Under the pieces are notes generated by a model. It made no database searches. It was not told where the DNA came from and saw only the letters and a list, made by a program, of their open reading frames with translations. A DNA stretch of 14,054 nucleotides from Anaerolineaceae bacterium (GTDB lineage: Bacteria > Chloroflexota > Anaerolineae > Anaerolineales > Villigracilaceae): NCBI GenBank assembly GCA_009885445.1, contig VFKQ01000197.1, positions 1 to 14,054 on the forward strand. Direction: 5' to 3'. Position numbers and translations under genes: made by a program. Positions within the stretch are counted from its first letter, which is position 1, and each line of letters begins with the position of its first letter. This document shows positions 7,206 through 13,436 of the stretch, piece after piece.

Positions 7206-7445
7206 ATGTTCAATTCGCTCAACCCAACACCTGATTTCGGTCCGTATCATGACCTGCAAAAAAAGATGATCCAACGTGTTCTCGCCGCAAAAGTGGACGA
7301 GGAGATTCTGCGAATCTTGCAAGCCGCGTACGAAAAAGAACTGGAGGAAAGGAATGTGATGCTTTCGCGCCCCGAAAGGACGCGTTTATTTCAACAAATG
7401 GTGAGAGCTGTACTGACCGACATTCTCGACAAATTAGAAAAATAG
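7206..7445 (+). CDS. Small hypothetical protein
   Basis: 79 residues, mostly helical and highly charged. A short N-terminal segment (NPTPDFGPYHDLQKKM) is followed by amphipathic helices rich in Lys, Glu, Arg and Leu (residues 20-79), with no Cys, no signal peptide and no membrane segment. An AGGA (7191-7194) lies 11 nt before the ATG, a long spacing, so the ribosome site is weak. It follows sbcC by 55 bp in the same direction. I do not recognise the family. A small DNA- or protein-binding helical factor would fit but is not shown. The TAG stop (7443-7445) is in the same frame as the glycosyltransferase fragment that follows. Confidence 0.6.
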   Translation: MFNSLNPTPDFGPYHDLQKKMIQRVLAAKVDEEILRILQAAYEKELEERNVMLSRPERTRLFQQMVRAVLTDILDKLEK

Positions 7446-7464
7446 CCACCCGTAAAAATATTTT

Positions 7465-7494
7465 GCCACGGATTGCACAGATTTTTACGGATTT
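7465..7494 (+). repeat. 9/10-mer dispersed repeat (CACGGATT family)
   Basis: Three tandem variants: CACGGATTG 7467-7475, CACAGATTTT 7476-7485 and TACGGATTT 7486-7494. It lies exactly at the 5' edge of the glycosyltransferase remnant. I recall repeats of this form as common in Chloroflexota intergenic DNA. Confidence 0.65.
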
Positions 7495-7709
7495 ATTTTA
7501 GGATTGCGGTCATTGGATTCATGCTCTACTTCATCACCTCCACAATTTTCTTTGCGCTGGCACTCGGCATCTCGCGCTGGTACAGCTTCACGCTCCCGCT
7601 AGGGGCGGGCTTGTTCGCGGCGATCATGCTCACGTCGGCGTACAAAGTCCTTTCGGGCAGAGGCGTCACGTGGAAGGGGCGTTCGTATCACACGCAAAAA
7701 GAGAATTAA
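7473..7709 (+). pseudogene. C-terminal remnant of a family 2 glycosyltransferase
   Basis: The frame starts at a TTG (7473) inside the repeat, with a first ATG at 7521. Neither has a ribosome site. From about residue 10 the sequence holds two membrane segments (about 11-31 and 36-56) and ends YKVLSGRGVTWKGRSYH. This matches the tail of membrane-bound GT2 enzymes, which finish with two or more helices and an R-G-G/V-x-W-x-G-x-x-Y motif before the C-terminus. The catalytic GT-A domain (DxD, QxxRW) is missing altogether. I read it as a gene whose 5' part was deleted at the repeat. A small expressed membrane protein cannot be ruled out. Confidence 0.55.
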
Positions 7710-7777
7710 CCACAGAGAGCACAGAGTCCACAGAGTTTTTTTGAATTTTTCTCAGTGCTCTCGGTGTTCTCCGTAGT
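7709..7777. repeat. Imperfect inverted repeat of 9-mers (CCACAGAG family)
   Basis: Left arm 7709-7735 consists of three CACAGAG-type 9-mers. Right arm 7751-7777 is its reverse complement at 20 of 27 positions. The 15-nt loop is T-rich. It begins at the stop codon of the GT2 remnant and may serve as a terminator. Confidence 0.7.
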
Positions 7778-7858
7778 AAAAGCATTTTAGAAATAGCTTC
7801 TCAGCGGGAACATTCGCGAGCGGCAATCGTCCACAGAAAAATCACACGAGGAGAAAAA

Positions 7859-8302
7859 ATGAAACGGAAAATTTTAGTTGTATTGGTGGCGCTGGCGCTG
7901 ATGCTCTCGGCCTGCGGCGCGAAATCGGAGCTGGATAAACAGCGCGCGCAATGGGATGGGCAAGGCGTGACGCACTATCGCTATCAATTAACGATCTCAT
8001 GCTTCTGCCCGTTCATGGACGTCATACCCGTGACAGTGGAAGTGCGCGACGGCAAGATCGTTTCGCTGACCGATGTGACCGGCGAGCCGCTTGGCGATCA
8101 ATTTCGCGAATCGTTCGAAAAGGCGGCAACCGTGGAAGGTTTGTTCACGCTGGCCCAGGATGCGCTGAAAAACGCGGATAAAGTGGAGGTCGTCTACGAT
8201 TCAAAATTCAGTTTCCCCTCTTCGATTGTCATCGACTGGATCGAGATGGCGATAGACGATGAGAGATCGTACTATGTGACAGAGTTTGAAGTGTTGCCGT
8301 AA
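7859..8302 (+). CDS. Lipoprotein, DUF6174-like
   Basis: 147 residues with a classical lipoprotein signal: MKRK, a hydrophobic core 5-15, and lipobox LSAC with Cys19 as lipidation site. The mature part starts with WDGQGVTHYRYQL (32-44) followed by C48-F-C50. It continues with a V-x-V-x-V-R-D-G-K-I-V segment (57-68) and a C-terminal alpha/beta part ending in a Trp-Ile-Glu region. The W..G..hYrY/CxC/VxVrdGkv order is what I know of DUF6174, small extracytoplasmic proteins of unknown role. GAGGAG at 7848-7853 gives a strong ribosome site 5 nt before the ATG. It faces the phosphoribosyltransferase gene across a terminator. Confidence 0.8.
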   Translation: MKRKILVVLVALALMLSACGAKSELDKQRAQWDGQGVTHYRYQLTISCFCPFMDVIPVTVEVRDGKIVSLTDVTGEPLGDQFRESFEKAATVEGLFTLAQDALKNADKVEVVYDSKFSFPSSIVIDWIEMAIDDERSYYVTEFEVLP

Positions 8303-8309
8303 CTCATCA

Positions 8310-8373
8310 AGACTTCGGAAATCTTTAAGAAGACTTCCCGTTTTAGATGCGTCAAGGGAGATTTCCGAAGTCT
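8310..8373. repeat. 15-bp perfect inverted repeat after the lipoprotein gene
   Basis: AGACTTCGGAAATCT (8310-8324) and its exact reverse complement (8359-8373) enclose 34 nt that contain another AGACTTCC. It starts 8 nt after the stop and looks like an intergenic palindromic repeat, separate from the terminator that follows. Confidence 0.8.
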
Positions 8374-8385
8374 GAGCGCGCAACA

Positions 8386-8418
8386 AAAGACCAGGTTCCT
8401 AAAAGGAACCTGGTCTTT
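8386..8418. terminator. Bidirectional intrinsic terminator
   Basis: A perfect 15-bp stem, AAAGACCAGGTTCCT (8386-8400) with its complement 8404-8418, and a 3-nt AAA loop. The A/T ends of the stem supply a short U-run in both directions. It sits between two convergent genes, ending 3 nt before the stop codon of the minus-strand gene. Confidence 0.85.
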
Positions 8419-8420
8419 GA

Positions 8421-8921
8421 TTAAGCCAGCATCGCATCCGCGCCGCGGTCTATTTCCCACGGATAAATAATGAAGGCGTCGGTAATAGCGGCATAGTAAT
8501 CAGGGCGCACACTGCCGAACAAATCTCTATACGGGTTGTAGTGCAGGACGCACGTCTCGGGGAATCCGCCCGCGGCTGAGACGCGGTTCTTGACCGCGCT
8601 GATGGTGCGTCCCGACGCCCAGACATCGTCGACGATGAGAGTTGGGCGTCCGCGCAACAATTCGTCTGTGGGGAATTGCAAAAAGTCGGGCCAGGCCATT
8701 TGGTTGGTGCGCTCACCCGCCGTCTGCGCGGGGAAATTGACCGCCGCCGTCAGCACGTGGGTAATGTCCAGCGCCTCGGCGAGGAGTCCGCCCGGGACGA
8801 TGCCGCCGCGCGTGATCATCACCATCGCGGTAAATTCGCGCTGGAATTGCGGGGCGAGGTGGTCGATGAGGCGGTCCACTTCGTCCCAGAGAATCATTTC
8901 GCGGTGGGGTTCGGGTTGCAT
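8421..8921 (-). CDS. Phosphoribosyltransferase, xanthine-guanine (Gpt)-like
   Basis: 166 residues of type I PRT fold. The PRPP-binding loop is LIVDDVWASGRT (95-106) with the acidic pair D98-D99. An earlier RGG (38-40) followed by IVPGGLLAEAL matches the RGG-LVPG-LLA element of bacterial Gpt/hypoxanthine PRTs. A late YPWEID (about 153-158) corresponds to the purine-stacking W segment near the C-terminus of Gpt. These enzymes join a purine base to PRPP in salvage; the base used is not certain, and some relatives have other substrates. The ATG at 8921 has no clear ribosome site. Met9 is a possible alternative. Upstream lies a dispersed inverted repeat, so the promoter may be inside it. Confidence 0.8.
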   Translation of the reverse strand: MQPEPHREMILWDEVDRLIDHLAPQFQREFTAMVMITRGGIVPGGLLAEALDITHVLTAAVNFPAQTAGERTNQMAWPDFLQFPTDELLRGRPTLIVDDVWASGRTISAVKNRVSAAGGFPETCVLHYNPYRDLFGSVRPDYYAAITDAFIIYPWEIDRGADAMLA

Positions 8922-8942
8922 TGGAATTCTTTTGCTTTCAGT

Positions 8943-8989
8943 GTGGTCTCGATACGCCCCGAGAAGAGCGCTCGGGGCTACTCGACCAC
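8943..8989. repeat. Imperfect inverted repeat (GTGGTCTCGATACG family)
   Basis: Arms GTGGT…CCCCGAG (8943-8963) and CTCGGGG…ACCAC (8971-8989) with a 7-nt AAGAGCG loop. The inner 7 bp and outer 5 bp pair perfectly. The sequence family, with TCGATACG and CTACTCGACCAC, is one I recall as widely dispersed in bacterial genomes. Confidence 0.75.
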
Positions 8990-8994
8990 CGTTT

Positions 8995-9038
8995 TCTTTC
9001 TTCTTTCATCTTTCCTGGGCGCAATGAAAGAAGAAAGA
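8995..9038. repeat. 15-bp perfect inverted repeat, purine/pyrimidine strand bias
   Basis: TCTTTCTTCTTTCAT (8995-9009) and its exact complement (9024-9038) flank a 14-nt loop. One arm is all pyrimidine apart from CAT, so it could also be a candidate for unusual structure. It lies 11 nt after the stop of the membrane-protein gene and may end that transcript, though no T-run follows the stem. Confidence 0.75.
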
Positions 9039-9048
9039 GATTTTTGGA

Positions 9049-9951
9049 TCAACTCAACACTGCGGCCAGCGGAGCAGGCGCGCTGACTTTCTCGACCGAC
9101 TTGCCTTTTTCTTTGGCGGTTTCCACGTCACGCGCCCAAATGTAGAGGCAGGTGTGATAGGCGGTTTTGGTGTATGTGCTGATGGCGCTCGAAAGGACGA
9201 CGAAAGCAAAGAAGACCAGCAGACCCAGGCCAATGCCGATGCCCGTCACGGTGACGTCGCCGCTCGAGGCAAACCCGAGTCCGCCGCCGATGCCGAAGCC
9301 GAGCACGAGGCCGAGCACGACGAAGACAAATCCGATCAGGCCGGTCACCGCATTCACGCCGACGGTGCTGACGCCGATCAACAGCAAGTTTTGCTTGGTG
9401 ATCTGGAAGATGCGCTCGCCACCTTTTTTGAGATTCAAATCGTCAATGACCATGGCAGGCAAAATGAGCAGAGCGGCCTCTGTCCACAAGAAGCTGAGTG
9501 TGTTCGCGCCTGCGAGCGCAACCGCCGCGCCCACGCCGCCTTTGCGGTTTCGATTGGCCGCATTCTTAATCAAGCCGACAACAGTGGATGCGGCGGCCAA
9601 TGTGACGATGTCCCAAAAGTCACGGCGCACGATGGCCCACGCCTCGCTCATCTTCCCGTCGCCTTCGGTGATGTAGCTATAGATGAGGTGGATGGTCATG
9701 GCCGAGAACACATAGCTGACGATAAACTGCACAAACATCAAAATGCCGGCGAGCACAGCCAGAATGATCTGGGCATATTGCGAGTCGCCCAGCGCAACTG
9801 CGACGATGATGATCGGCACAATGCCAACAACAGCCACCACCCCGCTCACCGCCAGCGAGTACAGCGTGGGCTTGAGCAGGTCTTTATCTTTGAAGGCCAT
9901 AGACCAGGCTTGCTTGAAAAAAGAAACGCCTTTATTAAATGATTCGAACAT
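9049..9951 (-). CDS. Integral membrane protein, DUF6159-like
   Basis: 300 residues with about six hydrophobic segments (near 28-54, 60-95, 112-127, 141-170, 189-222 and 234-262). The N-terminus (FNKGVSFFKQAWSMAFKDKDLLKPTLYS) resembles the start of DUF6159 proteins, which carry a short amphipathic helix before the first membrane segment. A late Y-T-K-T-A-Y-H-T-C-L-Y (260-270) matches the conserved T-A-x-Y pattern before the tail. No enzymatic motif is seen. The tail (277-300) is soluble. AAAGGAG lies about 8 nt before the ATG at 9951. A TG-extended -10 box (10027-10032) lies upstream. Function unknown; assignment to DUF6159 is from memory of the family pattern. Confidence 0.75.
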   Translation of the reverse strand: MFESFNKGVSFFKQAWSMAFKDKDLLKPTLYSLAVSGVVAVVGIVPIIIVAVALGDSQYAQIILAVLAGILMFVQFIVSYVFSAMTIHLIYSYITEGDGKMSEAWAIVRRDFWDIVTLAAASTVVGLIKNAANRNRKGGVGAAVALAGANTLSFLWTEAALLILPAMVIDDLNLKKGGERIFQITKQNLLLIGVSTVGVNAVTGLIGFVFVVLGLVLGFGIGGGLGFASSGDVTVTGIGIGLGLLVFFAFVVLSSAISTYTKTAYHTCLYIWARDVETAKEKGKSVEKVSAPAPLAAVLS

Positions 9952-10026
9952 GTGATGCTCCTTTTAAAAAGCGAAAAATTGCGCGCTACATCAAATTTGT
10001 TGCAGTACACAGAAAAGTTTCGCGTA

Positions 10027-10032
10027 ATTATA
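10027..10032 (-). promoter_or_regulatory. Extended -10 box for the DUF6159-like gene
   Basis: On the minus strand TGCTATAAT gives a perfect TATAAT with the TGn extension, just after the stop of the methyltransferase gene. Expected start near 10020, so a leader of about 70 nt ending in AAAGGAG. No -35 consensus is seen, as is usual with an extended -10. Confidence 0.6.
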
Positions 10033-10037
10033 GCAAA

Positions 10038-10682
10038 CTATTTTTTCACCGCCACGATCAGCCCGTCACGAATCGGCGCGAGCGTCACGGCCCATTTGCT
10101 TGGGTCGGCGGTGATGCGGCGGGTGAATTCGCGCACGCCTTCCGTCGGCGCGGATTTATCGGCAATGTCGAAGATGCGTCCGCTCCAGAGCATGTTATCG
10201 ATGATCAGCAATCCGCCCGGGCGCAGTTTCTGTTCGATCACCTCCAGCGAGGCGGGATATTGCTCTTTGTCAATGTCGTCGAAAATTAAATCAAACGTAC
10301 CTTCGGTTTCGCGCAGTGATTGCACGGCTTCACCGACGCGAAATTTAATCACATCGTCCAGCCCAAGTGCGGCGAGATGCGCGCGCGCTTCGTCTGAAAG
10401 CGCCTGGTCCCAAACCACGTGATGCACCTCGCCTCCGCCGTTTTCTTTCACGGCTTGTGCGAACCATGCGGTCGAGTAGCCATAGCCCGAACCCAATTCA
10501 TAAATACGTTTCGCGCCCATCAAGCGCGCCATTGTGTAACACAACTGTCCCGAGGCTGGGCCGATGATGGGAAAATTTTTCTCGGCGGCGATTCTTTCCA
10601 TTTCAACCATTTCAGGTTTTCGCGGCGGCACGAGGCTGTCGAGATATTTCACAACTTGCTGGTGAATTAATTCGATGGTCAT
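10038..10682 (-). CDS. Class I O-methyltransferase (SAM-dependent, COMT/CCoAOMT-like)
   Basis: 214 residues from the ATG at 10682, which has AGGAG 5 nt upstream (10688-10692). A start 36 nt further up would give 226 residues with no ribosome site. SAM motif I is ELGSGYGYST at 62-71. The FDDIDKEQYP segment (134-143) and the IDNMLWSG segment (161-168) carry the metal-binding Asp and Asn of the Methyltransf_3 family, which methylates catechol-like or similar hydroxyls with Mg2+. The acid after strand beta2 is not the usual Glu but WD (91-92). The substrate is unknown. Downstream of priA by a short gap and upstream of the DUF6159-like gene, in the same direction. Confidence 0.88.
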   Translation of the reverse strand: MTIELIHQQVVKYLDSLVPPRKPEMVEMERIAAEKNFPIIGPASGQLCYTMARLMGAKRIYELGSGYGYSTAWFAQAVKENGGGEVHHVVWDQALSDEARAHLAALGLDDVIKFRVGEAVQSLRETEGTFDLIFDDIDKEQYPASLEVIEQKLRPGGLLIIDNMLWSGRIFDIADKSAPTEGVREFTRRITADPSKWAVTLAPIRDGLIVAVKK

Positions 10683-10704
10683 GTTGGCTCCTGGAAAAAA
10701 TTTT

Positions 10705-10731
10705 AACACGAAGGACACTAAGGGCGCAAAG
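10705..10731. repeat. Three tandem 9-mers after the priA stop
   Basis: AACACGAAG, GACACTAAG and GGCGCAAAG fill the gap between priA and the methyltransferase ribosome site. The minus strand reads CCTTCGTG/CCTTAGTG, a repeat form I recall from Chloroflexota intergenic DNA. Confidence 0.7.
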
Positions 10732-10733
10732 GT

Positions 10734-13349
10734 TTACAAAACGCTGACCGGCTCCACTTCGACGCGCCAGTTGTCGAGGGGCAAACCCGCTAACAGCGCG
10801 GCGGGGTTCGGTCCGCGCAGGATAATTTGCCAGCGGTAGATTCCATCCACTTTTGAAAAAAAGCACGGGACGGCGGAAGCAGTCGTCTGCGATTTTTTTT
10901 CAGCGATTATTTTTTGCTGGATAATTTTTAACACGCGATTGGATTCAGACTCAGCCTTCGCCGAATCTTTGTGACGATACTCCAGCCGCACAAGCCGCGC
11001 GTATGGCGGGTGACCCAACGATTGACGAAACGCCAGTTCGAGTTTTTGAAAACCAGCCACGTCATGTCCCGCCGCGGACTGAATGACGTAATGCTCGGGC
11101 GCGAAAGTTTGCAAAATAACTTTTCCGCCGCGCGCCGAACGACCGGCGCGACCCGCGACTTGAGTTAACACTTGAAAGGTGCGCTCGGATGCGAAGGGGT
11201 CGGGGAGATTGAGGCCGACGTCGGCGAGCACAATGCCGACGAGGGTGACGAGCGGAAGGTCGAGTCCTTTGGCAAGCATCTGCGTGCCGACGAGGACGTC
11301 GGCTTGATGATTGGCGAAGTGCGTGAGGATAATTTCGTGCGCATCTTTTTGGCGCGTGGTCTCCCAGTCCCAACGCAATGTGCGCACAGACGGAAGCATG
11401 GCCTGCACATCGGCTTCCACTTTTTCACTGCCGAGTCCGAATTGACGAATCTGGTCACTGCCACATTCGGCGCATTTTTTTGGCATCTGTCTTTGATAGC
11501 CGCAACGATGACATAACAGGTCAGAGGTCGAAGGCTTGTCCTGAGCGCCGTCGAAGGGTCGAAGGTCGTTGACTTTTGACCCTTCGATAAACTCAAGGCG
11601 GGCTATTTGATTTTTGGCCGCCCCAAGATTAACGTGATACGTAAGTGGCGTGTCGCAACGCGGACACTTGACCGCCGTTCCGCAGTTGCGACAAAAAACA
11701 TAGGTGGCCGTGCCGCGACGATTCAAAAACAAAATGGCTTGTTCGCCGCGTTCGAGAGTCTCGGCCAGCGCCTCAGCCAGCGGACGGGAAAAAATTCCGC
11801 GATTGCCGGATTGCAATTCGACGCGCATGTCCACGATTTGCACGGGAGGCAGGTCGGAGTCGGTGACGCGGTGAGGGAGGGAGAGCAAATGCAACCCCCC
11901 TCCGTCTCCCCCCATTTTCTTCGAAAATGGGGGGAGAGAAAGAGAAGGCTCTGATGCATGAAATTGTTGTTCAACACTTGGAGTCGCTGAGCCGAGGACG
12001 CAGACGGCGCCGCAGAGACGCGCGTAGGTTTGCGCAGAGGCGACCGCATTATAGAACGGTGGCTCGGATTGATAGAAGGATGAGTCGTGACATTCGTCCG
12101 CGACGATGAGGCCGATGTTGGGTAACGGCGCGAACAAAGCACTGCGCGCGCCGATGATGACTTTGAGTTGCCCGCTTCGCGCGCGTCGCCAGGTGTCGTA
12201 ACGCTCGCCCTCCGAAAGTTTCGAGTGGACGAGTCCCACCTGACCGGGGAAGCGCTCTAAAAAGCGGCGCACGGTCTGCGGCGTCAGCGCGATCTCGGGC
12301 ACGAGCACGATGACTTGTCTGCCACTGTGCACAACTTCTTCTGCGGCGCGTAAATAAATTTCGGTTTTGCCGGAACTGGTGACTCCATGCAAGAGGTAAT
12401 TGGTAATTGGTAATTGAGGGCCTTGCGCGAGGATTGGAGAATTAGAGAATTGAGACTGGAGACTGGAGACTGACTTGAGAATTTCAGTAAGGGCGAAATT
12501 CTGCTCGGGGGTGAGCGTCAATTCTCTGTTCTCTGTTCTTATGTTCTCTAGTCTCTGCAATGGATCGCGAAAAATCTCGTTCTCAAATAATCGAATTAAC
12601 CCGCGTTCTTCGAGAATTTCCAAGTCCGCAAGATTGCAACCGGTTTCAGCATAGACCCACGAAAGGTTGACCGCTTCCAACGCGCGGACAAGAAATCCCA
12701 ACGCGGCCTGCCTGCGCGCGAGAGTCTGTTTCGTGCCGAGAGTCGGCATCGCCGCTTCGGCCTCTTCGGGCGTCACCGCGAGTTGCGCCACGCGGATATA
12801 TTTCGCGCGCACCCTCGGCGGCGGCAAAACGGACTGACTGCTCAACACGCCGCGTCGCACGAGTCCCTGCGCCGTCTTGCGCCAGTCCACTTGTTTGAAG
12901 TGGGTGTCAATTTGGCGGCCGCGCAGAGGGCCGCGTTCTTCGAGCAAAGCTAGGATTCGTTTCTGCACCCCAGACCATTCTTCACTGATCACTGATAACT
13001 GTTTACTGTTCACTGTATAAAAGACGTCCGCTTGCTGACTGAGGCCAATCGGCAACATCAGTCCGATCATGGCGGCGAGGGGTTGCAGGTAGTGCGCGCT
13101 CATCCATTTGGCGAGTTCGATTTGTGCCACGGTTAAAACTGGCAAAACATCCAGCACGGACTCAATTGGTTTTACATTGGGAACACCCGCTTCGTCCACA
13201 AACTCGAGTACCACACCTTGCACAGTCTGCTTGGCGAACGGCGCGGTGACGAGTGAGCCAACTCCGATTTGCGCGGCGAGTTGATCGGGAATCGAATAGT
13301 CGAAGACTCCACTGACGGCGGGCAGGTTGATGGCGAGGCGGGCGAACAT
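10734..13349 (-). CDS. priA: PriA, replication restart helicase, with in-frame repeat insertions
   Basis: 871 residues against 732 in E. coli and about 805 in B. subtilis. PriA is a 3'-5' DNA helicase that reloads the replisome at stalled forks. N-terminal 3'-end-binding domain about 1-105; Walker A GVTSSGKT 322-329; motif II is DECH 418-421, where PriA usually has DEEH; GSATPS motif follows. The zinc module keeps all eight Cys: C553, C556, C562, C565, C613, C616, C626, C629. Between C565 and C613 lie 47 residues; E. coli has about 14, so roughly 33 are extra. Other extra segments sit at 112-123, 265-276, 293-306, 312-319 and 471-482, all matching DNA repeats. None disrupts a motif. The start has TATAAT 7 nt upstream and no Shine-Dalgarno. 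Confidence 0.92.
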   Translation of the reverse strand: MFARLAINLPAVSGVFDYSIPDQLAAQIGVGSLVTAPFAKQTVQGVVLEFVDEAGVPNVKPIESVLDVLPVLTVAQIELAKWMSAHYLQPLAAMIGLMLPIGLSQQADVFYTVNSKQLSVISEEWSGVQKRILALLEERGPLRGRQIDTHFKQVDWRKTAQGLVRRGVLSSQSVLPPPRVRAKYIRVAQLAVTPEEAEAAMPTLGTKQTLARRQAALGFLVRALEAVNLSWVYAETGCNLADLEILEERGLIRLFENEIFRDPLQRLENIRTENRELTLTPEQNFALTEILKSVSSLQSQFSNSPILAQGPQLPITNYLLHGVTSSGKTEIYLRAAEEVVHSGRQVIVLVPEIALTPQTVRRFLERFPGQVGLVHSKLSEGERYDTWRRARSGQLKVIIGARSALFAPLPNIGLIVADECHDSSFYQSEPPFYNAVASAQTYARLCGAVCVLGSATPSVEQQFHASEPSLSLPPFSKKMGGDGGGLHLLSLPHRVTDSDLPPVQIVDMRVELQSGNRGIFSRPLAEALAETLERGEQAILFLNRRGTATYVFCRNCGTAVKCPRCDTPLTYHVNLGAAKNQIARLEFIEGSKVNDLRPFDGAQDKPSTSDLLCHRCGYQRQMPKKCAECGSDQIRQFGLGSEKVEADVQAMLPSVRTLRWDWETTRQKDAHEIILTHFANHQADVLVGTQMLAKGLDLPLVTLVGIVLADVGLNLPDPFASERTFQVLTQVAGRAGRSARGGKVILQTFAPEHYVIQSAAGHDVAGFQKLELAFRQSLGHPPYARLVRLEYRHKDSAKAESESNRVLKIIQQKIIAEKKSQTTASAVPCFFSKVDGIYRWQIILRGPNPAALLAGLPLDNWRVEVEPVSVL
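11519..11600 (-). repeat. Composite repeat inside the priA zinc module
   Basis: GGTCAGA and GGTCGAA heptamers (11519-11532) are interrupted by a TTGTCCTGAGCGCCGTCGAA element (11537-11556), after which GGTCGAA/GGTCGTT heptamers resume (11557-11570). TCGAAGGGTC (11551-11560) is exactly complementary to 11578-11587, and 11580-11600 is a diverged inverted copy of the same element. The product includes PFDGAQDK. The TTGTCCTGAGC…GTCGAAGG sequence is a dispersed repeat I recall from many bacteria. Confidence 0.85.
11905..11937. repeat. 15-bp palindrome inside the priA helicase domain
   Basis: TCTCCCCCCATTTTC (11905-11919) and its exact complement (11923-11937) with a 3-nt loop. It encodes part of PPFSKKMGGDGGG, an insertion between the GSATPS motif and the LPxVxIVDMR segment. 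Confidence 0.9.
12395..12415 (-). repeat. Three perfect heptamers before PriA Walker A
   Basis: GGTAATT three times in register on the plus strand; the coding strand reads AATTACC. It encodes residues 312-319 (PITNY), ending three residues before the Walker A loop. The coding sense is open in all frames; the plus strand is not. Confidence 0.9.
12432..12472 (-). repeat. Heptamer array in priA (CAGTCTC family)
   Basis: GAGACTG three times perfectly (12452-12472), preceded by GAGAATT units (12437-12443, 12445-12451). The coding strand is CAGTCTC then AATTCTC, the same heptamer as sbcC 5998-6025, in the same coding sense. Product SSLQSQ. Confidence 0.9.
12522..12557 (-). repeat. Heptamer array in priA (CAGAGAA family)
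   Basis: TTCTCTG 12522-12528 and 12529-12535, an 8-nt TTCTTATG, then TTCTCTA and GTCTCTG to 12557. Encodes residues 265-276 (RLENIRTENRE). Confidence 0.85.
12982..13016 (-). repeat. Five-unit heptamer array in priA (TCACTGA family)
   Basis: Exactly 35 bp: TCACTGA twice, TAACTGT, TTACTGT, TCACTGT. Encodes residues 112-123 (VNSKQLSVISE) between the N-terminal domain and the next domain. A third TCACTGA in the coding sense would introduce TGA; the varied units avoid it. Confidence 0.9.
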
Positions 13350-13356
13350 GAGGGAG

Positions 13357-13362
13357 ATTATA
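13357..13362 (-). promoter_or_regulatory. -10 box of priA (leaderless start)
   Basis: Perfect TATAAT on the minus strand ending 7 nt before the priA ATG. No Shine-Dalgarno and no clear -35. Transcription would begin at or one base before the start codon. Confidence 0.6.
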
Positions 13363-13383
13363 CGCGGAAGAGCCGTCCGCTCG

Positions 13384-13412
13384 TTGACCGATGGGAGAGC
13401 GGGGCATATAAT
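13384..13412 (+). promoter_or_regulatory. Strong plus-strand promoter
   Basis: TTGACC (13384-13389, 5 of 6) and TATAAT (13407-13412, perfect) with an ideal 17-bp spacer. Expected start near 13419. It faces the small membrane-protein gene, giving a leader of about 177 nt, and overlaps the region upstream of priA. Confidence 0.7.
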
Positions 13413-13436
13413 GGGCTAAACCGGCATTAATTTTTG

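Noticed and set aside
9154..9942. Long plus-strand frame (262 codons)
   Set aside because: It is the antisense shadow of the membrane-protein gene; the product is His/Asp/Ala-rich low-complexity sequence with no domain and no ribosome site.
10683..10718. Longer start for the methyltransferase (226 residues)
   Set aside because: The start at 10682 has an AGGAG at proper spacing; the longer form has none and begins in repeat DNA.
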